From NCBI RefSeq assembly GCF_003073045.1, contig NC_037590.1, forward strand, positions 7,599,835 to 7,663,834: 64,000 nucleotides of DNA, read 5' to 3'. The stretch comes from Pomacea canaliculata (lineage: Eukaryota; Mollusca; Gastropoda; Architaenioglossa; Ampullariidae). The position numbers were made by a program, and so were the translations under genes. Of the stretch, positions 27,554-39,357 are shown piece by piece. The first letter of the stretch is position 1. Every line of letters begins with the position of its first letter. Under the pieces are notes generated by a model. It did no database searches. It worked only from the letters and a program-made list of their open reading frames with translations, and had not been told where the DNA came from.

Positions 27554-28816
27554 TTCTACTTTTTCTTCACTCCACTCTTTCCTCTCTTCACAATATGTGT
27601 CTACTGGTCATTCTCTCAAAGGGAAAATAAATATCCAAGTTAAACTAATGGATTTTTCATTAAAGACTTCTGTAGTATAACAAAAGGAACGTATAATAAA
27701 AGCCATGTCACTTCTTTATTATATTAGCTATTAATTATGTACTACTTATTTATTAAATATTAACATATTACACGTTACTCGTGTTGTTTTTAATTTTATT
27801 TTTATGTTTTCAGGGAAGTTCACGCAGAGCAATTTCTTTTAATATGAAGTTTTGCTCAGTGTTCATCGTCTAACAGAAATGCTATTTAGTCCTTTTATTT
27901 GTGTTGACCAGACCGGCGGATATGTGTTTAAAATCCACCTGTGTGCTCCCCGCCACACCAGCCTGTGGCTGTCTCTGTATCACGAGGTCACCAGCGTGCA
28001 GACGATGGAGGTGCACGCAGACGAGTACTCTAAGGCGGAGAGTAAGTTCGTTATCGTAGTCTTTGTCTTTGTCGTGCTGAAGTCCCTTCTCCTGCTTACT
28101 ACGAGCTCCGTATGATTAGTGACTCCACCATGACAAATTGCCGACACTCTATATCTGCGCCTTCCTTCTATCAAGACTTTACTGCAATTCCTTGCTCGTG
28201 GGCTACCCTAAACATATCTTTCAAATATTCAGAAAGTACAGAACTTGGCTGCCTTTTTGGTCTTCAAAGCAGAAACAAATTGTGTTAATCTAGTTTTGTA
28301 TCAAGCGCTGTGTATACTCATATATCAGCGTAATTCAGCGCTATAATTATTTTTCATTGCTATTGTTATTATATTATTATTGTTATCAAACTTCAGTGCA
28401 TACTTTAATTTCTGTAATAATCTTCAACCTCAAAACATCCAACTTTGATCAATCACTTACCTAAAAAAAACTGTCCAAAAAAGAAAAAAAAGGTACACAC
28501 AGTTTATACAATGTTAAATGGCTATAATAATACTGCATACAAATTACTAATTGAATGGGCAGAAATATCAAAATTCTTCTGTTAAATTATGTAAACTCGT
28601 CGGCATCTCTTTTTGGAATGTAGCACTGTTGCTGCATATTATATTGTGTGTGCACGTGTGTGTGTGTGCGCAGCTGTGACTGTAGTGCTGCAGCTGATGC
28701 AGGGTGACGAAGTGTACCTGGCCTCCACACCTGGCCACAGCAGCCGGATGTTCGGCGCTCCAGACGCCATCTTGAACACCTTCAGCAGCTCTTTCCTGTC
28801 ACCAGCCTTCAAGTAG
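22900..28816 (+). CDS. CadC1q-4: four-cadherin-repeat / furin-site / C1q-like secreted protein
   Basis: Complete gene of 12 inferred coding exons: 22900-22950, 23239-23379, 23680-23744, 24030-24270, 24590-24844, 25164-25236, 25386-25822, 26256-26394, 26866-26958, 27353-27504, 27912-28041 and 28674-28816. They sum to 1920 bp, 639 aa. Leader MGVLATLWRLIMAVAVY is followed by four cadherin repeats with FRMDPVSGVVSVAS, DDVNDNPPVF, DINDNTPQF and DVNDEQPRF. The furin-type site R-R-R-R|S is at residues 479-482. The C1q-like domain at about 499-639 carries FSAGLSHY, NEGSGYNNITGIFTCP, TGGYVFKIHLCAP and LMQGDEVYL. The first eight exons match CadC1q-3 in number and almost exactly in length. The last exon differs most from the other copies (FSSSFLSPAFK end). 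The furin exon would need a GG donor (CACG|GGAAGT) to keep frame. A secreted product is inferred. Confidence 0.85.
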
Positions 28817-28882
28817 TCTTCTGCGGGTGGACCAGCACAGACAAAGCTATTGATGCGGATAGTACAATCATTTTGAGAGTGT

Positions 28883-28888
28883 AATAAA
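28883..28888 (+). promoter_or_regulatory. Poly(A) signal of CadC1q-4
   Basis: AATAAA about 67 bp after the stop codon. Confidence 0.65.
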
Positions 28889-30168
28889 AGTTCAATGTTA
28901 ATACACGTTTTTATCGAAGACTTGTTTGACTGAACAGAGCAGCCCGGTGAGAGGAGGAAAACACAAAAACACATTAAAATCATAATGCGAAAACAGCACG
29001 AACAAACATACAAACACTTCTTGTGCGGAGTCCTAGATGAGGGCTCGGTGTTAAATGGGAGACAACCGTAGAGTATAAAGCAGGATGTAGATATTAGGGG
29101 TTGTCTACCTTAGACCATAACCCGCTTCACATTCTCTTCGGCTGTATTCAAATCGAAATAGCGAGGGTACATGAAGTTGTGCTAAAAGAGGACACAGTAC
29201 TAGCACTTCCAGCAAAACTCATCAAACACAAACCAGAAAACCTGTAAAATATGAAAGAGGAGACTGATCGAGGTGTTAAAAAACCCTAATTGCTAAGATT
29301 TGATCATTGTTCATCTTCAAACTACTTTACTATCATTAATTAAAATAATGTCAACAGATTCACCTTCCTCTTGCTTTTGAAATCCTGCAACAGTTGCCAA
29401 TACGATGACCTTGAAATAATGTTAAAATGAGAGAAAAGAGAAGGAATATATTTCATTATCTCTCTGAAGTTTTATCTCTTTGGAGAGATTTATTTCAGTT
29501 TTTATCAATTGAATCATGATAACACATAATGATAGAAAAATCTTGCAAATTGGGTCACTGAATTCATTTGCGAGGAACATGTTGTTTATGTGTTTATGTT
29601 TCCACAGTTCACTTGCCTCAGGGACCAAACGGCCTTGAACTTTGGCCACAGTAGGTTCAAAACAACAACTAGTCACAAAAGCGCGATTGTCAAAAGATTT
29701 CGAGTTCAAAGTGCTGTTTTGATGAAGTACACAAGTAAACAGTGGATTCCTCCTCTACTGCGAGCACTGCATCATTTTCTACCTAAAACTGCATTTTTTT
29801 CTCGATCAGATTCTGGTGGATACCTTGATCACAAAAAACCTTCAATCAACAGAAACAAAATACGAATGAAGGTTATTTCAAAAAGTAGTTACACACGGTC
29901 CTAAAATGTGTAAACATATCAAGTTGTGTGACACGATTCAGTATCTCGAAAGTGAAACAGCTTCCGCATTTTCTGAAAGCAAACAACAGAGTGGGCGAAC
30001 AATGATTCACACAGGCAGATGACAACACACGAGGGCAAACACGAGTAGAGGAGAAGAAAAGCTCTAACCTCCGTCAAAGGCCTTCCTCGTCTCGACAAAT
30101 ATTGTCACGAGCCTCTCATCCACCGCATCCGCCAGCTTTCTCAGAGGATGTGCACAAGTGCAGGAAGG
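28889..30168. other. Intergenic DNA between the CadC1q cluster and the GH18 genes
   Basis: No exon supported on either strand. A 104-codon open frame near 29590-29904 has no protein-like motif, homologous neighbour or splice context. The last 100 bp are probably promoter and 5' UTR of the first GH18 gene. Confidence 0.5.
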
Positions 30169-33100
30169 ATGAAGCCGCTTCAGCTGGTCATCATCTTCTG
30201 CTTGACAGCGGTTTCAGCTTCAGGTAAAGCATGTTGAGCTCAGACTGCCTCGGGTTACCTGTGTGCACGTAGATACGTTCGTTCGCCTGGCTGCGTATAG
30301 TCGAGGGTGAAAGCAGGTTCAAATGCAGTCCTAATGACTCACGTACTTATTATTATATTATATCTTTTTTGTCACTTTATCCTTCATTACGAATATGTAA
30401 AGGGTTTCTTGAAAATAGCTTTCTGCAGCAATGGTGCTGTGAAATCACTTAGTCATAGTGAAATCACATAGTCGCTGACTGTTTTCCATTGTAGCTAGCA
30501 GATACCTCGACAGTCAGGTGATGAGCGTGAATGTAATGGATTTTTGTTTGTTCCGACACATGAGATAAAACACTTTAAAAGAAAACCACGTGTTCAGATA
30601 CATCGTCTGTCCTGATTAACCTTGAAGCAAAACCAGTTATAAACAATATACTACAGCGCGATAACGATGACGACGACGACGACGACGATGATGATGGTGA
30701 CACAAAACTGTTCCAGAATGTCCCAGACGAGTGTGTTACTACACCAACTGGTCGCAGTACCGGCCGGACCAGGGCAAGTTCTTTCCCGAGAACATCGATG
30801 TCAACCTTTGCACTCACCTCATCTTCGCCTTCGCCAAGCTGCAGGGCAACAACCTGGCTCCCTACGAGTGGGACGACATCAGCACTCCGTGGTTAAAAGG
30901 CCTGTGAGTGTCACTCTCTGTATCTTGGGCATGTTTTTTTCCAGGGTGAGCAGTATAGACATGAGAAAGAATGTGAAGAAAATAATCAAAAACGAAGCGG
31001 GTAAATGAAGAAAGAAGTAAGGTAAAAAGGAAAAAATAATGAAGAAAAAAAAGAAGCGATGCATAAAATGAGATACGATTTAAGGGATGAATAAAAGCAG
31101 CTAGTGAACTAGCTTTTGTGAACAGGTACGAACGCTTCAATGACCTCAAGATCCTCAACCCCGGACTGGTCACTCTCCTGTCAGTGGGCGGGTGGACCTT
31201 GTCGTCTGCTCCTTTCAGCGCCATGGTGGCCACAGCCGCCGGGAGACAGGAGTTCGCCAACTCCAGTGTGCAGTACCTACGAAAATACGGTTTTGATGGC
31301 CTGGACCTTGACTGGGAATATCCTGGATCACGTGGCAGTCCCCCTGAGGACAAGCAGCGCTTCACATTGCTGGTGCAGGTACAATATTTTGTTTTCGATT
31401 GTTCGTGTTTTTCGTTCTCTTCTTCTTCGTCTTTCTTTCAGTTTTCTGTCTGTCTTTCTGAATCTGCCTCGGTTAGTGGGCGTGTCTCAATTGCTCCTAC
31501 TGATTAGGAACCATTGAAAACCAAAGTTTTCACAATTAAAATGTGGCCTTGAGCAGCACCACCACTCTGTAGCGAAGGACTGTTTGCAGGAAGTGATGTC
31601 CACCTTCGAGAGAGAGGGACAGACAACAGGCCGGCCACGGCTTCTGCTGACCGCTGCTGTTGCAGCCGGTAAGGACAACATTGATGCTGGATATGACATA
31701 CCATCCATTTCTCGGTATGTTCATCAAGAGAGAGGAGTGAGGTAGATAGAAAGAGAATGCGCGAGAACGTACCACAATTAAAAAATCACGAATTCAGATT
31801 TGTGTGGCAGAGGAATGCTTTTGAGCGTACTAACATTTGTAGACAGAGATGCAGAAAGCTTGAAGAAGAGAGCTGTATGAATTGCTTTTTTGAATAGATG
31901 AACTGATGGATAACAAAACAGAACTTTTTTCTGTACATGCTGTTGCTTCACCAAGGACGCTGGACTTTCTCAATCTGATGACGTTCGACTACCACGGCTC
32001 CTGGGAATCGTTCACCGGTGAGAACAGCCCACTGTACCCCTTGAGCCACGAGATAGGAGCACAACGATTTCTAAATGTGGTAAGTGGCATAGGCTGTTGT
32101 CATGGCAATGCATTGCTAACCACAAGCTGTCGGTAAGACAGACATAACAACTGGCATCACGGATTTTTTTTGGCGTTACTGCGCTTTATCCAGTAACTGT
32201 TGTTAATTACTCTTCTTGCTAATTAACTACATTATTGAGATGCTATTCTGTTTGGGTGTGGATGCCTGCAAGGTTTTGATATGATACAGTGTGTTACAGA
32301 ACTGGTCAGTGAGCTACTGGCTGGACAAGGGAGCATCACCAGAGAAGCTTGTGGTCGGTTTACCTTCTTATGGTCGGAGTTTCACGCTGGCCAATAAAAA
32401 GGACAATGGAGTCGGTGCCCCTACCAATGGACCTGGTCACCCGGGCCCCTACAGTCGGGAGAGTGGAATTCTGACATACTATGAGGTAGACTAGTCCGTC
32501 CTGTCTTTAATTTAATGACACGGGTGAACCCATAGCATAACAATGGGTAGAAAAAGTTTATCTTTTCAACGTTACTCAAAAAATCTTTTCTATCAAAGTG
32601 CCTGAAGAAGAGAAAACGATGAAAAGACATTGGAATTCATCTAGAGCAATTATTTTTAGGAAACCTTACACTCGCACACTGATACATGACAACCTAGATA
32701 AGGTACCGTATATTAAAACTAGGAAGTGGAAGAACAAAGTTAAAAGTATTAACGTGTATACTCCAGTGTATGTAACTCTCCCTCCCTGTTCTTACATTAT
32801 GTTTTATCCGTCCAACCGTATGTCACTACTTTGAAATAAGAGAAATAGATAAATATTTTCGGGTCTGTTTCATTTTGTTTAGTTTCCCCTGGCTTAACCG
32901 CACAGCCATTAAAATATTTTCAGAAAAACAATAAACTGCAACTGAATAAGAGCAACACTTGTTTACTCAGTTTATAAAAATAAAATAAAAGGATTAGGAG
33001 GCTTTTCTCCTCCCACGTTCCTGTCTAAACTGTAGTATCATTTCTGTGTATCAGATCTGCACTCAGATAGCCACTGCCGACAAGTTTGTCAACGACACGG

Positions 33101-33598
33101 AGCAGGAAGTGCCTTACCTCGTCAAGGACGACCAGTGGATGGGCTTTGATGATGAAAGCAGCCTCATAATCAAGGTAATTAAATGTAGTGAGGTCCACGT
33201 GTAGTAATGGGATATTCACCATGTAATATAACAATGCCAAGGGTAGTTATGAGATAAAAAAACAAAAACACATTGGGAGACGCAAGGACACTCGGTGACA
33301 CAAACCAGAATTTTACCTGAGCACCGACAGTGATATACAGAGGGATGAAAAAAGATATTTATATTGTCTATAACTGCGAAATTTCAAATTTGTACTACAC
33401 ACACACACACTGTTACATCTACTTTATTCACATAGATGTATGTGTGTGCCTGTGATTCAGGTGCAGTACATAAAGAACCGGAAGCTGGGTGGTGTCATGG
33501 TGTGGACCCTGGATAATGACGACTTCTCTGGATCCTTCTGTGGCTCTGGACCCTATCCGCTCATAACAACAGTCCACAAGGAGTGTATAGCCCCATAA
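30169..33598 (+). CDS. GH18 chitinase, catalytically intact
   Basis: Eight inferred coding exons: 30169-30223, 30717-30903, 31126-31378, 31590-31714, 31956-32079, 32300-32485, 33055-33174 and 33461-33598 (TAA). They sum to 1188 bp, 395 aa. The second ATG ([18 protein letters not shown]) is chosen because it opens a compact signal peptide and aligns with the start of the downstream paralogue; an ATG at 30148 is in frame. The mature part starts [16 protein letters not shown] and has the family landmarks LSVGGW (100-104), the catalytic [10 protein letters not shown] (D138, D141, D143, E145), LMTFDYHG and [15 protein letters not shown]. In GH18, E145 is the proton donor in hydrolysis of chitin beta-1,4 bonds with retention. 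The length equals one GH18 catalytic domain; no Ser/Thr linker or Cys-rich CBM14 chitin-binding domain follows. The protein should be secreted, acting in digestion, remodelling or defence. Confidence 0.9.
30665..30698. repeat. (GAC)n/(GAT)n microsatellite
   Basis: GATGACGAC-type trinucleotide run that ends about 18 bp before the acceptor of exon 2 of the intact GH18 gene. It could weaken the pyrimidine tract of that splice site. Confidence 0.85.
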
Positions 33599-36500
33599 AA
33601 AAGGAAACAACAATTCAAGGACTATATTTCACATATTAGCAACACCAGAATTCCAAAAGTAATGTATTTCACGAAAGCTCCATTTTTATTCTGTTCGGCG
33701 GACCCTAGTATGGATGAAGATGTTGGACACAACAATGAACATCATAATCTAAAGAGAAAAACTGCGGTGAAAGGTGTACGTGGTGGAGATTTTGATATTC
33801 AAAATACAGAACAATTCTAAAAAACTTTTTTGAAAATTTTCCCTGCATCAGAATGCGTAATTCTTTTTGAAAAGAAATAGAAATATGATTAAAAGACTAA
33901 CTCTACTTGCTGACATGAACACCATTACTCCATAAAATAAGATATTCTACCAACGATCCATCTTGACTAGAATCGTCTTTTTGTCAAGAAATTGTAAGTT
34001 TAACAGATTTACATAAAACGTATTTAGTTCAGACAATATTTTTGAAATAAGCTAGAAATAAGCGGCGCCATATATGTTATACATGTATAGAAAGGAAGGT
34101 CGGAAGAAGTAAACAGAGTTGCACTTTGTATGCTTAGAGTTGTCGTTAATCGTTGTTTGTTTTTGTTGTTTTACCTTGAAATGCAAACATAAACAGAGTC
34201 ACCTGTAAGGACTGGACCACCGATTTGTGAGAACAAGTAATTTTCCGAATGTGTTCAGATCACTATTTGTCTGTGAGGGCTGGTTTTAAAGTTTTATTAT
34301 GAGCGAATTCAAACAGATTCACTTTATACAATAAATTCTGTAAATGAAAGCCTTTCTGAACTCATTTGTTGTCCATTCCGTGATCACTAGGTTTGTTGTG
34401 TGTGTGGTTTTTTTATTATTATTTTACAGGACCGTCGCAAAACTTTAAACAGAATTTTGAGGCCAGCCTCCAAAAATAAAAGTTTGCCCACCCCTCCCCT
34501 AGGACCTTCTCTATAACCACCCACCACCTTTAATGGCTATAACATAAGGCTTTGCCCATGTACATATCTGTCATTACAAAAGAGTAAAAGACTCAAGCTG
34601 TGTTTTAAATAAATATAGATGAATAACGGGCATAGGATTTGATAAGAGCTTACATTTCGTGCAGAGTTTGTGATGTGAATGCGTGTCACATCTCGTGTGG
34701 TGTGAGATACAATCTTTTCTACACTGATGTTTATCCACTGCAATACAAGCCCCTGCATAGGTCTTCAGGTCTGATTGTTTGCTAACAAATGTCCCGATCG
34801 TAGCAAAACATTATGTGTTCCTAGTATCTAATTATACCTCTCCATTTTTGAGGTGTGATCCTACATGGATGATAATGAAAGGTCGAACACCCTGATATCA
34901 TGAATACACTTTGATACAATACAGAAGTTCTCAGTCAATGGACATGTTGAGGCCAATACTCGGAGGACATTTGTGGCCTCATGGCTGCTGATCTCTCTGT
35001 GTCTGAATAATAAAGTTTGAGTATACGAGACCTCAGACAAGCTATTTGAATAGTTAAAAAAAACCACTATGCCCCCGGGAGGTCAGCTGCTCGACTGCCT
35101 CGCCCGCTAGTTACTTGGGGACATGCACGAGCGTGATAACTATCGCTCTTCATTATTATTATTTTTTGATATGTTATTGTCCCTCCCTGCGCATGACACA
35201 AAAGGCAAAAACGATGACAAAGAGACATTTTATTGTTGGCACTCCCAATAGGTTTGCGCCATCTGTGACAGTCTGTCTCCTCTTACCTATAAACCAACGG
35301 GAGTTAATACAGCGATTGTAAGATGTTTCGCAAATTATCTCCCTTTCCCATCAGCAATTCAACTGGTGCTTTGTGGATGTGCGTGTGTGTGTGAGTGTGT
35401 GTGTTGGTGGGTATGTCATCAACAATCCTCATTGTCAGGTATACTTCTCACTGCTGTTACTGGAAAAACAGCTTCGCTTTCTATTATTAGCTCAACCTCT
35501 GACCTCAACCACTTACACGCGTGTAGGCTATCCATGCCATGTGTGCACGTGTGTCTGTGTGTCTGTATGTGTGTGTTGGTGGCTAGAGACGGTGGTTGAC
35601 ATGGGACTACAGGTGTCTGCCATTAATTAAAAACTTTGAATGAGTGCTGGCAGGTTGAATGTGAGTTGAGTAGGAGTGTCTGTGATGTCTGAAGTTCACA
35701 ACAAGAGTGCTTTGTTCACTCCTTGATACTCTGGACTGTGTTTTATTTCTCCATCCCTCCCTCTCCCTCCCTCCCTCTCTCTCTGGGGTGTGTGTGGCTT
35801 TATTTCCCTCTGAATGTGTATGCGGAGCTCTTTTTCGAGTGTACGTGCCCCTGTAATGCGTGAGTGTGTTCCCTCGTGTGTAAGGGAATGTGTGTGTGAT
35901 TCTGTTATGAGTACCGTTCATCTTATGTAGAAACCTTAGAGAAATGCTTTTAATCTTCAGGCCTTTCTCACTCTGTCTTGAAACCAGTTTCTCACATGAT
36001 TTCTGACAGACCCTGGCATAACGGATATCACTGTGTCCCACAAACACACGCGAGCTGAAGGCGGGAGACATGTGACCAGTACTTGAGTGACATTTATTTA
36101 GGGTTGCTATTATTGACATTATATTTAAATGATTTTTTTTTGTCAGACACGGATGTTTGTCAAGCCCTCGTACAATAAGTAATGTTTATATTGACCTGTG
36201 TTAGTGCAACAGGATCCATTAAGGCTGCTTCACACGGTGCAACAAAAAGCTCATCAAGTGAACTATCAAGTCCTCAAGCCGCCATTTGCACAAAGTGTTT
36301 CTTGGGTTTGTTTGTTGTGTGTTATTCGCTGTTTGTTCGGGTTTTCTTCACTAGACAAATAGGGAAAGATAATATTCATTATCCGGAATAGGGGACCATG
36401 AAGACAGGAAAGAGAGAAGATAGAAAACATTGCAGAAAATATGAATTTTTCCTGCTATGACAGTCGCCACTAGAGCAAGGTCCTACACATAATTATAATA

Positions 36501-36900
36501 AACCTTCTGAACTTACCTTTTATAATTTAGAAACAGGAATATTGAAATGATTCTCTTACAATGACTAGGAAAAAATATGAGAGGCTGCAATAAACGACCT
36601 GATCTCGCGAGGTGCGTCATGGGAATATCACTTTCTGTTCAATCAACGAGACTTGGGCAAGAAACTCGCAACAGCTGCAGTTAATCAAACTGTGGAAACT
36701 CCGCGGCTTTTCCACCCTTTGAAATGTAGATGTTGGTGTCAACAGGTTTAAGAACACTAAATCTTTGAATCGGTAACTTTAGAATTTCGTCTGTTTATTC
36801 ACATAGAGCGAGTGAAGGCGGGCAGGTGGCGACAGGTGAGAAGGATGAAGATGGCGCCCACGTGTCTCGTTGTGTGAGAGACAGGAAGACCGGACCTGAA
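33599..36900. other. 3' UTR of the GH18 chitinase and intergenic DNA
   Basis: The first canonical AATAAA after the stop is at 34330-34335. The rest is AT-rich DNA with TG-rich microsatellite stretches near 35380-35410 and 35535-35580, and a CT-rich stretch near 35750-35785. Long minus-strand frames at 35607-36119 read repeat sequence (Thr/His/Arg-rich) and are not accepted as genes. Confidence 0.55.
34330..34335 (+). promoter_or_regulatory. Candidate poly(A) signal of the GH18 chitinase
   Basis: First AATAAA after the TAA stop, about 730 bp downstream. The long distance makes an earlier variant signal possible. Confidence 0.4.
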
Positions 36901-36902
36901 TA

Positions 36903-37793
36903 CAGTGGAACCTCGGTTAGCGAACGCCTCGGATAGCGAATTTTTCGGTTAACGAACAAAAATTTCGCTAAAAATTTGTCTCGGATAGCGAACAAAATTT
37001 CGGATAACGAACAAAAATTTCGTTAAAAATTTGTCTCCGATAGCGAACAAAATTTCGGATAACGAACAGCCACGTGAACCACACGTGACCGACCAGCATG
37101 TAATCATTCGCGCTCGAGACAGTTACGATCAGTCGTTCCTTACCTGTGCGCATCCTTCTTATTTAGTGATTGTTGTGCTTTATTTTAATAAGATAATCCT
37201 CAATCATGGCTCCAAAGAAGATTAAGAGCAATTAATAGTAGTGAGGTAATGACAAGGACGCGGCCAACAAATGAATTGAAAAAGGAAATGATTTCAAAGT
37301 ATGAAGGTGGCATGCGTCTGTCGTAATGTGATGTCGTATTACCGAAGAGTTTTACAAAAAAAGGCAGAAGCAACAGACACTGGACAAGTTTTTTTCTTCA
37401 ACCTCAAAGCTACAGAAAAGGGAAGTCTCCCCGATTTTATAATGTCACGTGTGCTCATGGAGAGGGGAATCAAAGCAGTAATTCCACCCCTTCCTCCCCA
37501 CACCTGTTTCCAACCACGCCGTCAAAACGGCAAGTTTTCTGTTTAAATGCTTTCGTTAATGTTTTTATGTTTATTTAACTCCATTTATATTGTATTATAA
37601 CTGTTCTCATTAAAACAAATACCTATATATATATAGCCTGTAACTTTCAAATAATAGCGAGTCAACAGGGGCTGGGAACCAATTAAATCTATTTCCTTTA
37701 TTTCTTATGGAAAAAATTGTTTCGGATAACGAACATTTCGGTTAACGAACAGCTTTCCAGAACGGATTAAGTTCGTTAACCGAGGTTCCACTG
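36903..37793. mobile_element. Non-autonomous pogo/Tigger-like DNA transposon
   Basis: An 891-bp element with near-perfect 23-bp terminal inverted repeats starting CAGTGGAACCTCGGTTA, flanked by TA target-site duplications (36901-36902, 37794-37795). Inside the left end, the unit CGGATAGCGAAC / CGGATAACGAAC with AAAATTT spacers is repeated several times, and matching units recur inside the right end. The middle (about 37205-37330) retains a fragment resembling the N-terminal helix-turn-helix of CENP-B/Tigger transposases, reading ELKKEMISKYEGGMRLS in one frame, followed by degenerate sequence. No DDE catalytic domain remains, so the copy is non-autonomous. It lies between the two GH18 genes. 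Confidence 0.8.
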
Positions 37794-37795
37794 TA

Positions 37796-39270
37796 CATCC
37801 TTTTGCTTCAGTACCACTCATCTCTGTATCAGACTTTCAAAGAACACAATTGTTCATTCATTTTTAATGTGGTCGTCGGGGGTCTCCTCACCAACATTTC
37901 ATCCTGTGATTTTTATCCTAACCAGGGCATGATGTTTAAAAAATTATCTCAGGGGTTTCACAGGGATTGGTGTCGGCGATCGTGTCTGAGACAATAAATA
38001 GAAAATAGAGACGGGAGTGGGCGGAATAAAAATTTTAAATCCGACTGAATGCAACTCGATGATGTAAGACGAAACCTGATTATTTTTTGCTGTCGGGAAA
38101 GTCAAGGAAAGGAAACTGTGTTGTAGGATGGTCAGAATAACGGTTTAAAACAGACACGTGACGTGTGAGGGAGAAAATAATTCTTCTGATGATAGGAGGA
38201 GTTTCTATGTAAATGAAGATTTACAGGGAGTGAGCTGTAGCAGATGGTTTCTGTTTGTACACACGTTTAGTGTCTTAATTACAATAACAGTTATGCCATT
38301 CGACCTCATTTGGATGTTTGTTGTTGTTCTGCTGACTAATGTGTTTTGTGTTAGTCTCCTGCTTGCAAGGGAGAAACAGGTTTGAAAATTAAAGCGGTAA
38401 TAATTAAGGACATCGTGTAAATTTTGTGGTGATTAATGTAAAAACAACTTTGCGAAAAAATCAATGTACTGAGAAGACGGATGAGGTGAAATATGAGGAC
38501 AGTGTAATTAGTGGGTGTGGCGGACTTGTGGTACTCACCCTCACAGGGTGATACAGAGATACAGAGATACAGAGGGATAGAGCGAGCATACACGCTCAAT
38601 TACACACGGTGCATACAAACACAACATGAATGTAATAAACACACACATATATATATATAGTCTGATTGTACTTTCCTTTCCTGTCAACCACGATTCTCTT
38701 CATAGAAAAACATATTTACCCCCAAAGTGATCCCGTTAACTGCTAATTATGAATCACATGCCCTCTTTATGTTACAACTTTGGCCAACATCTATATTTTT
38801 GGGGTGTGATAGCTAGATAATAAGCTCAGGATATGCTGTGTGTGTGTGTGCGCGTGTGTGTCTGTGCTTGTGTGTGTGTGTGTGTGTGTGAGGGAGTGTG
38901 AGAGAGAGACGTCTGACGTCCTCCAGAAAGAAAGACACAAATTTGATTTAATGTCCCAAAGATGGTGCACAGACGTTTCAAACCTTACAACTGAAATCCT
39001 TTACATACCTTTCCCTGTTGTTGTTGTTGTTGTTTGCTACTGTTGTTGTGTTCTAACTTCAAGGTTTCCAGTGCTTTCAGTGTGCGAGGTGTTAAATTCT
39101 CCTGACACCGCCAGGGATGGGCGTCGGCAATGGATCTTCGCTTGACGACACAGGACATGATGAGCTTCCTGCTAACAAACAGCTTTGAAGGGCTTGAGAT
39201 AACCAATAGGAGGCTAATGTTGTTTTTTTTTTAAAAAAAAGGAGTGATGGGTGGTGCCGTCTGCACAGGG
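37796..39270. other. Intergenic DNA upstream of the second GH18 gene
   Basis: No gene supported. Contains a short tandem GATACAGA repeat near 38549-38577, a TG-rich microsatellite at about 38836-38890 and a (TTG)n run at 39019-39034. Confidence 0.6.
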
Positions 39271-39279
39271 TATATTAAG
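39271..39279 (+). promoter_or_regulatory. TATA-like box of the GH18 chi-lectin gene
   Basis: TATATTAAG in a GC-richer context, 87 bp before the ATG. A start of transcription about 30 bp downstream would give a 5' UTR of roughly 55-60 nt. Inferred from position only. Confidence 0.45.
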
Positions 39280-39357
39280 CCCCCTTCCTCAGGACGAGAG
39301 GACGAGACAGTTCAGGTGCACAGGTGAAGCTTGTCTAAAGGTTTGCGTGCAGTCGAC

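Noticed and set aside
33599..34320. C-terminal CBM14 chitin-binding exon after the first GH18 gene
   Set aside because: An in-frame TAA ends the last GH18 exon, and no Cys-rich exon follows.
35607..36119. 170-codon minus-strand open frame
   Set aside because: Much of it reads CA/GA-rich simple sequence (Thr/His/Arg/Glu-rich), with no splice context or domain.
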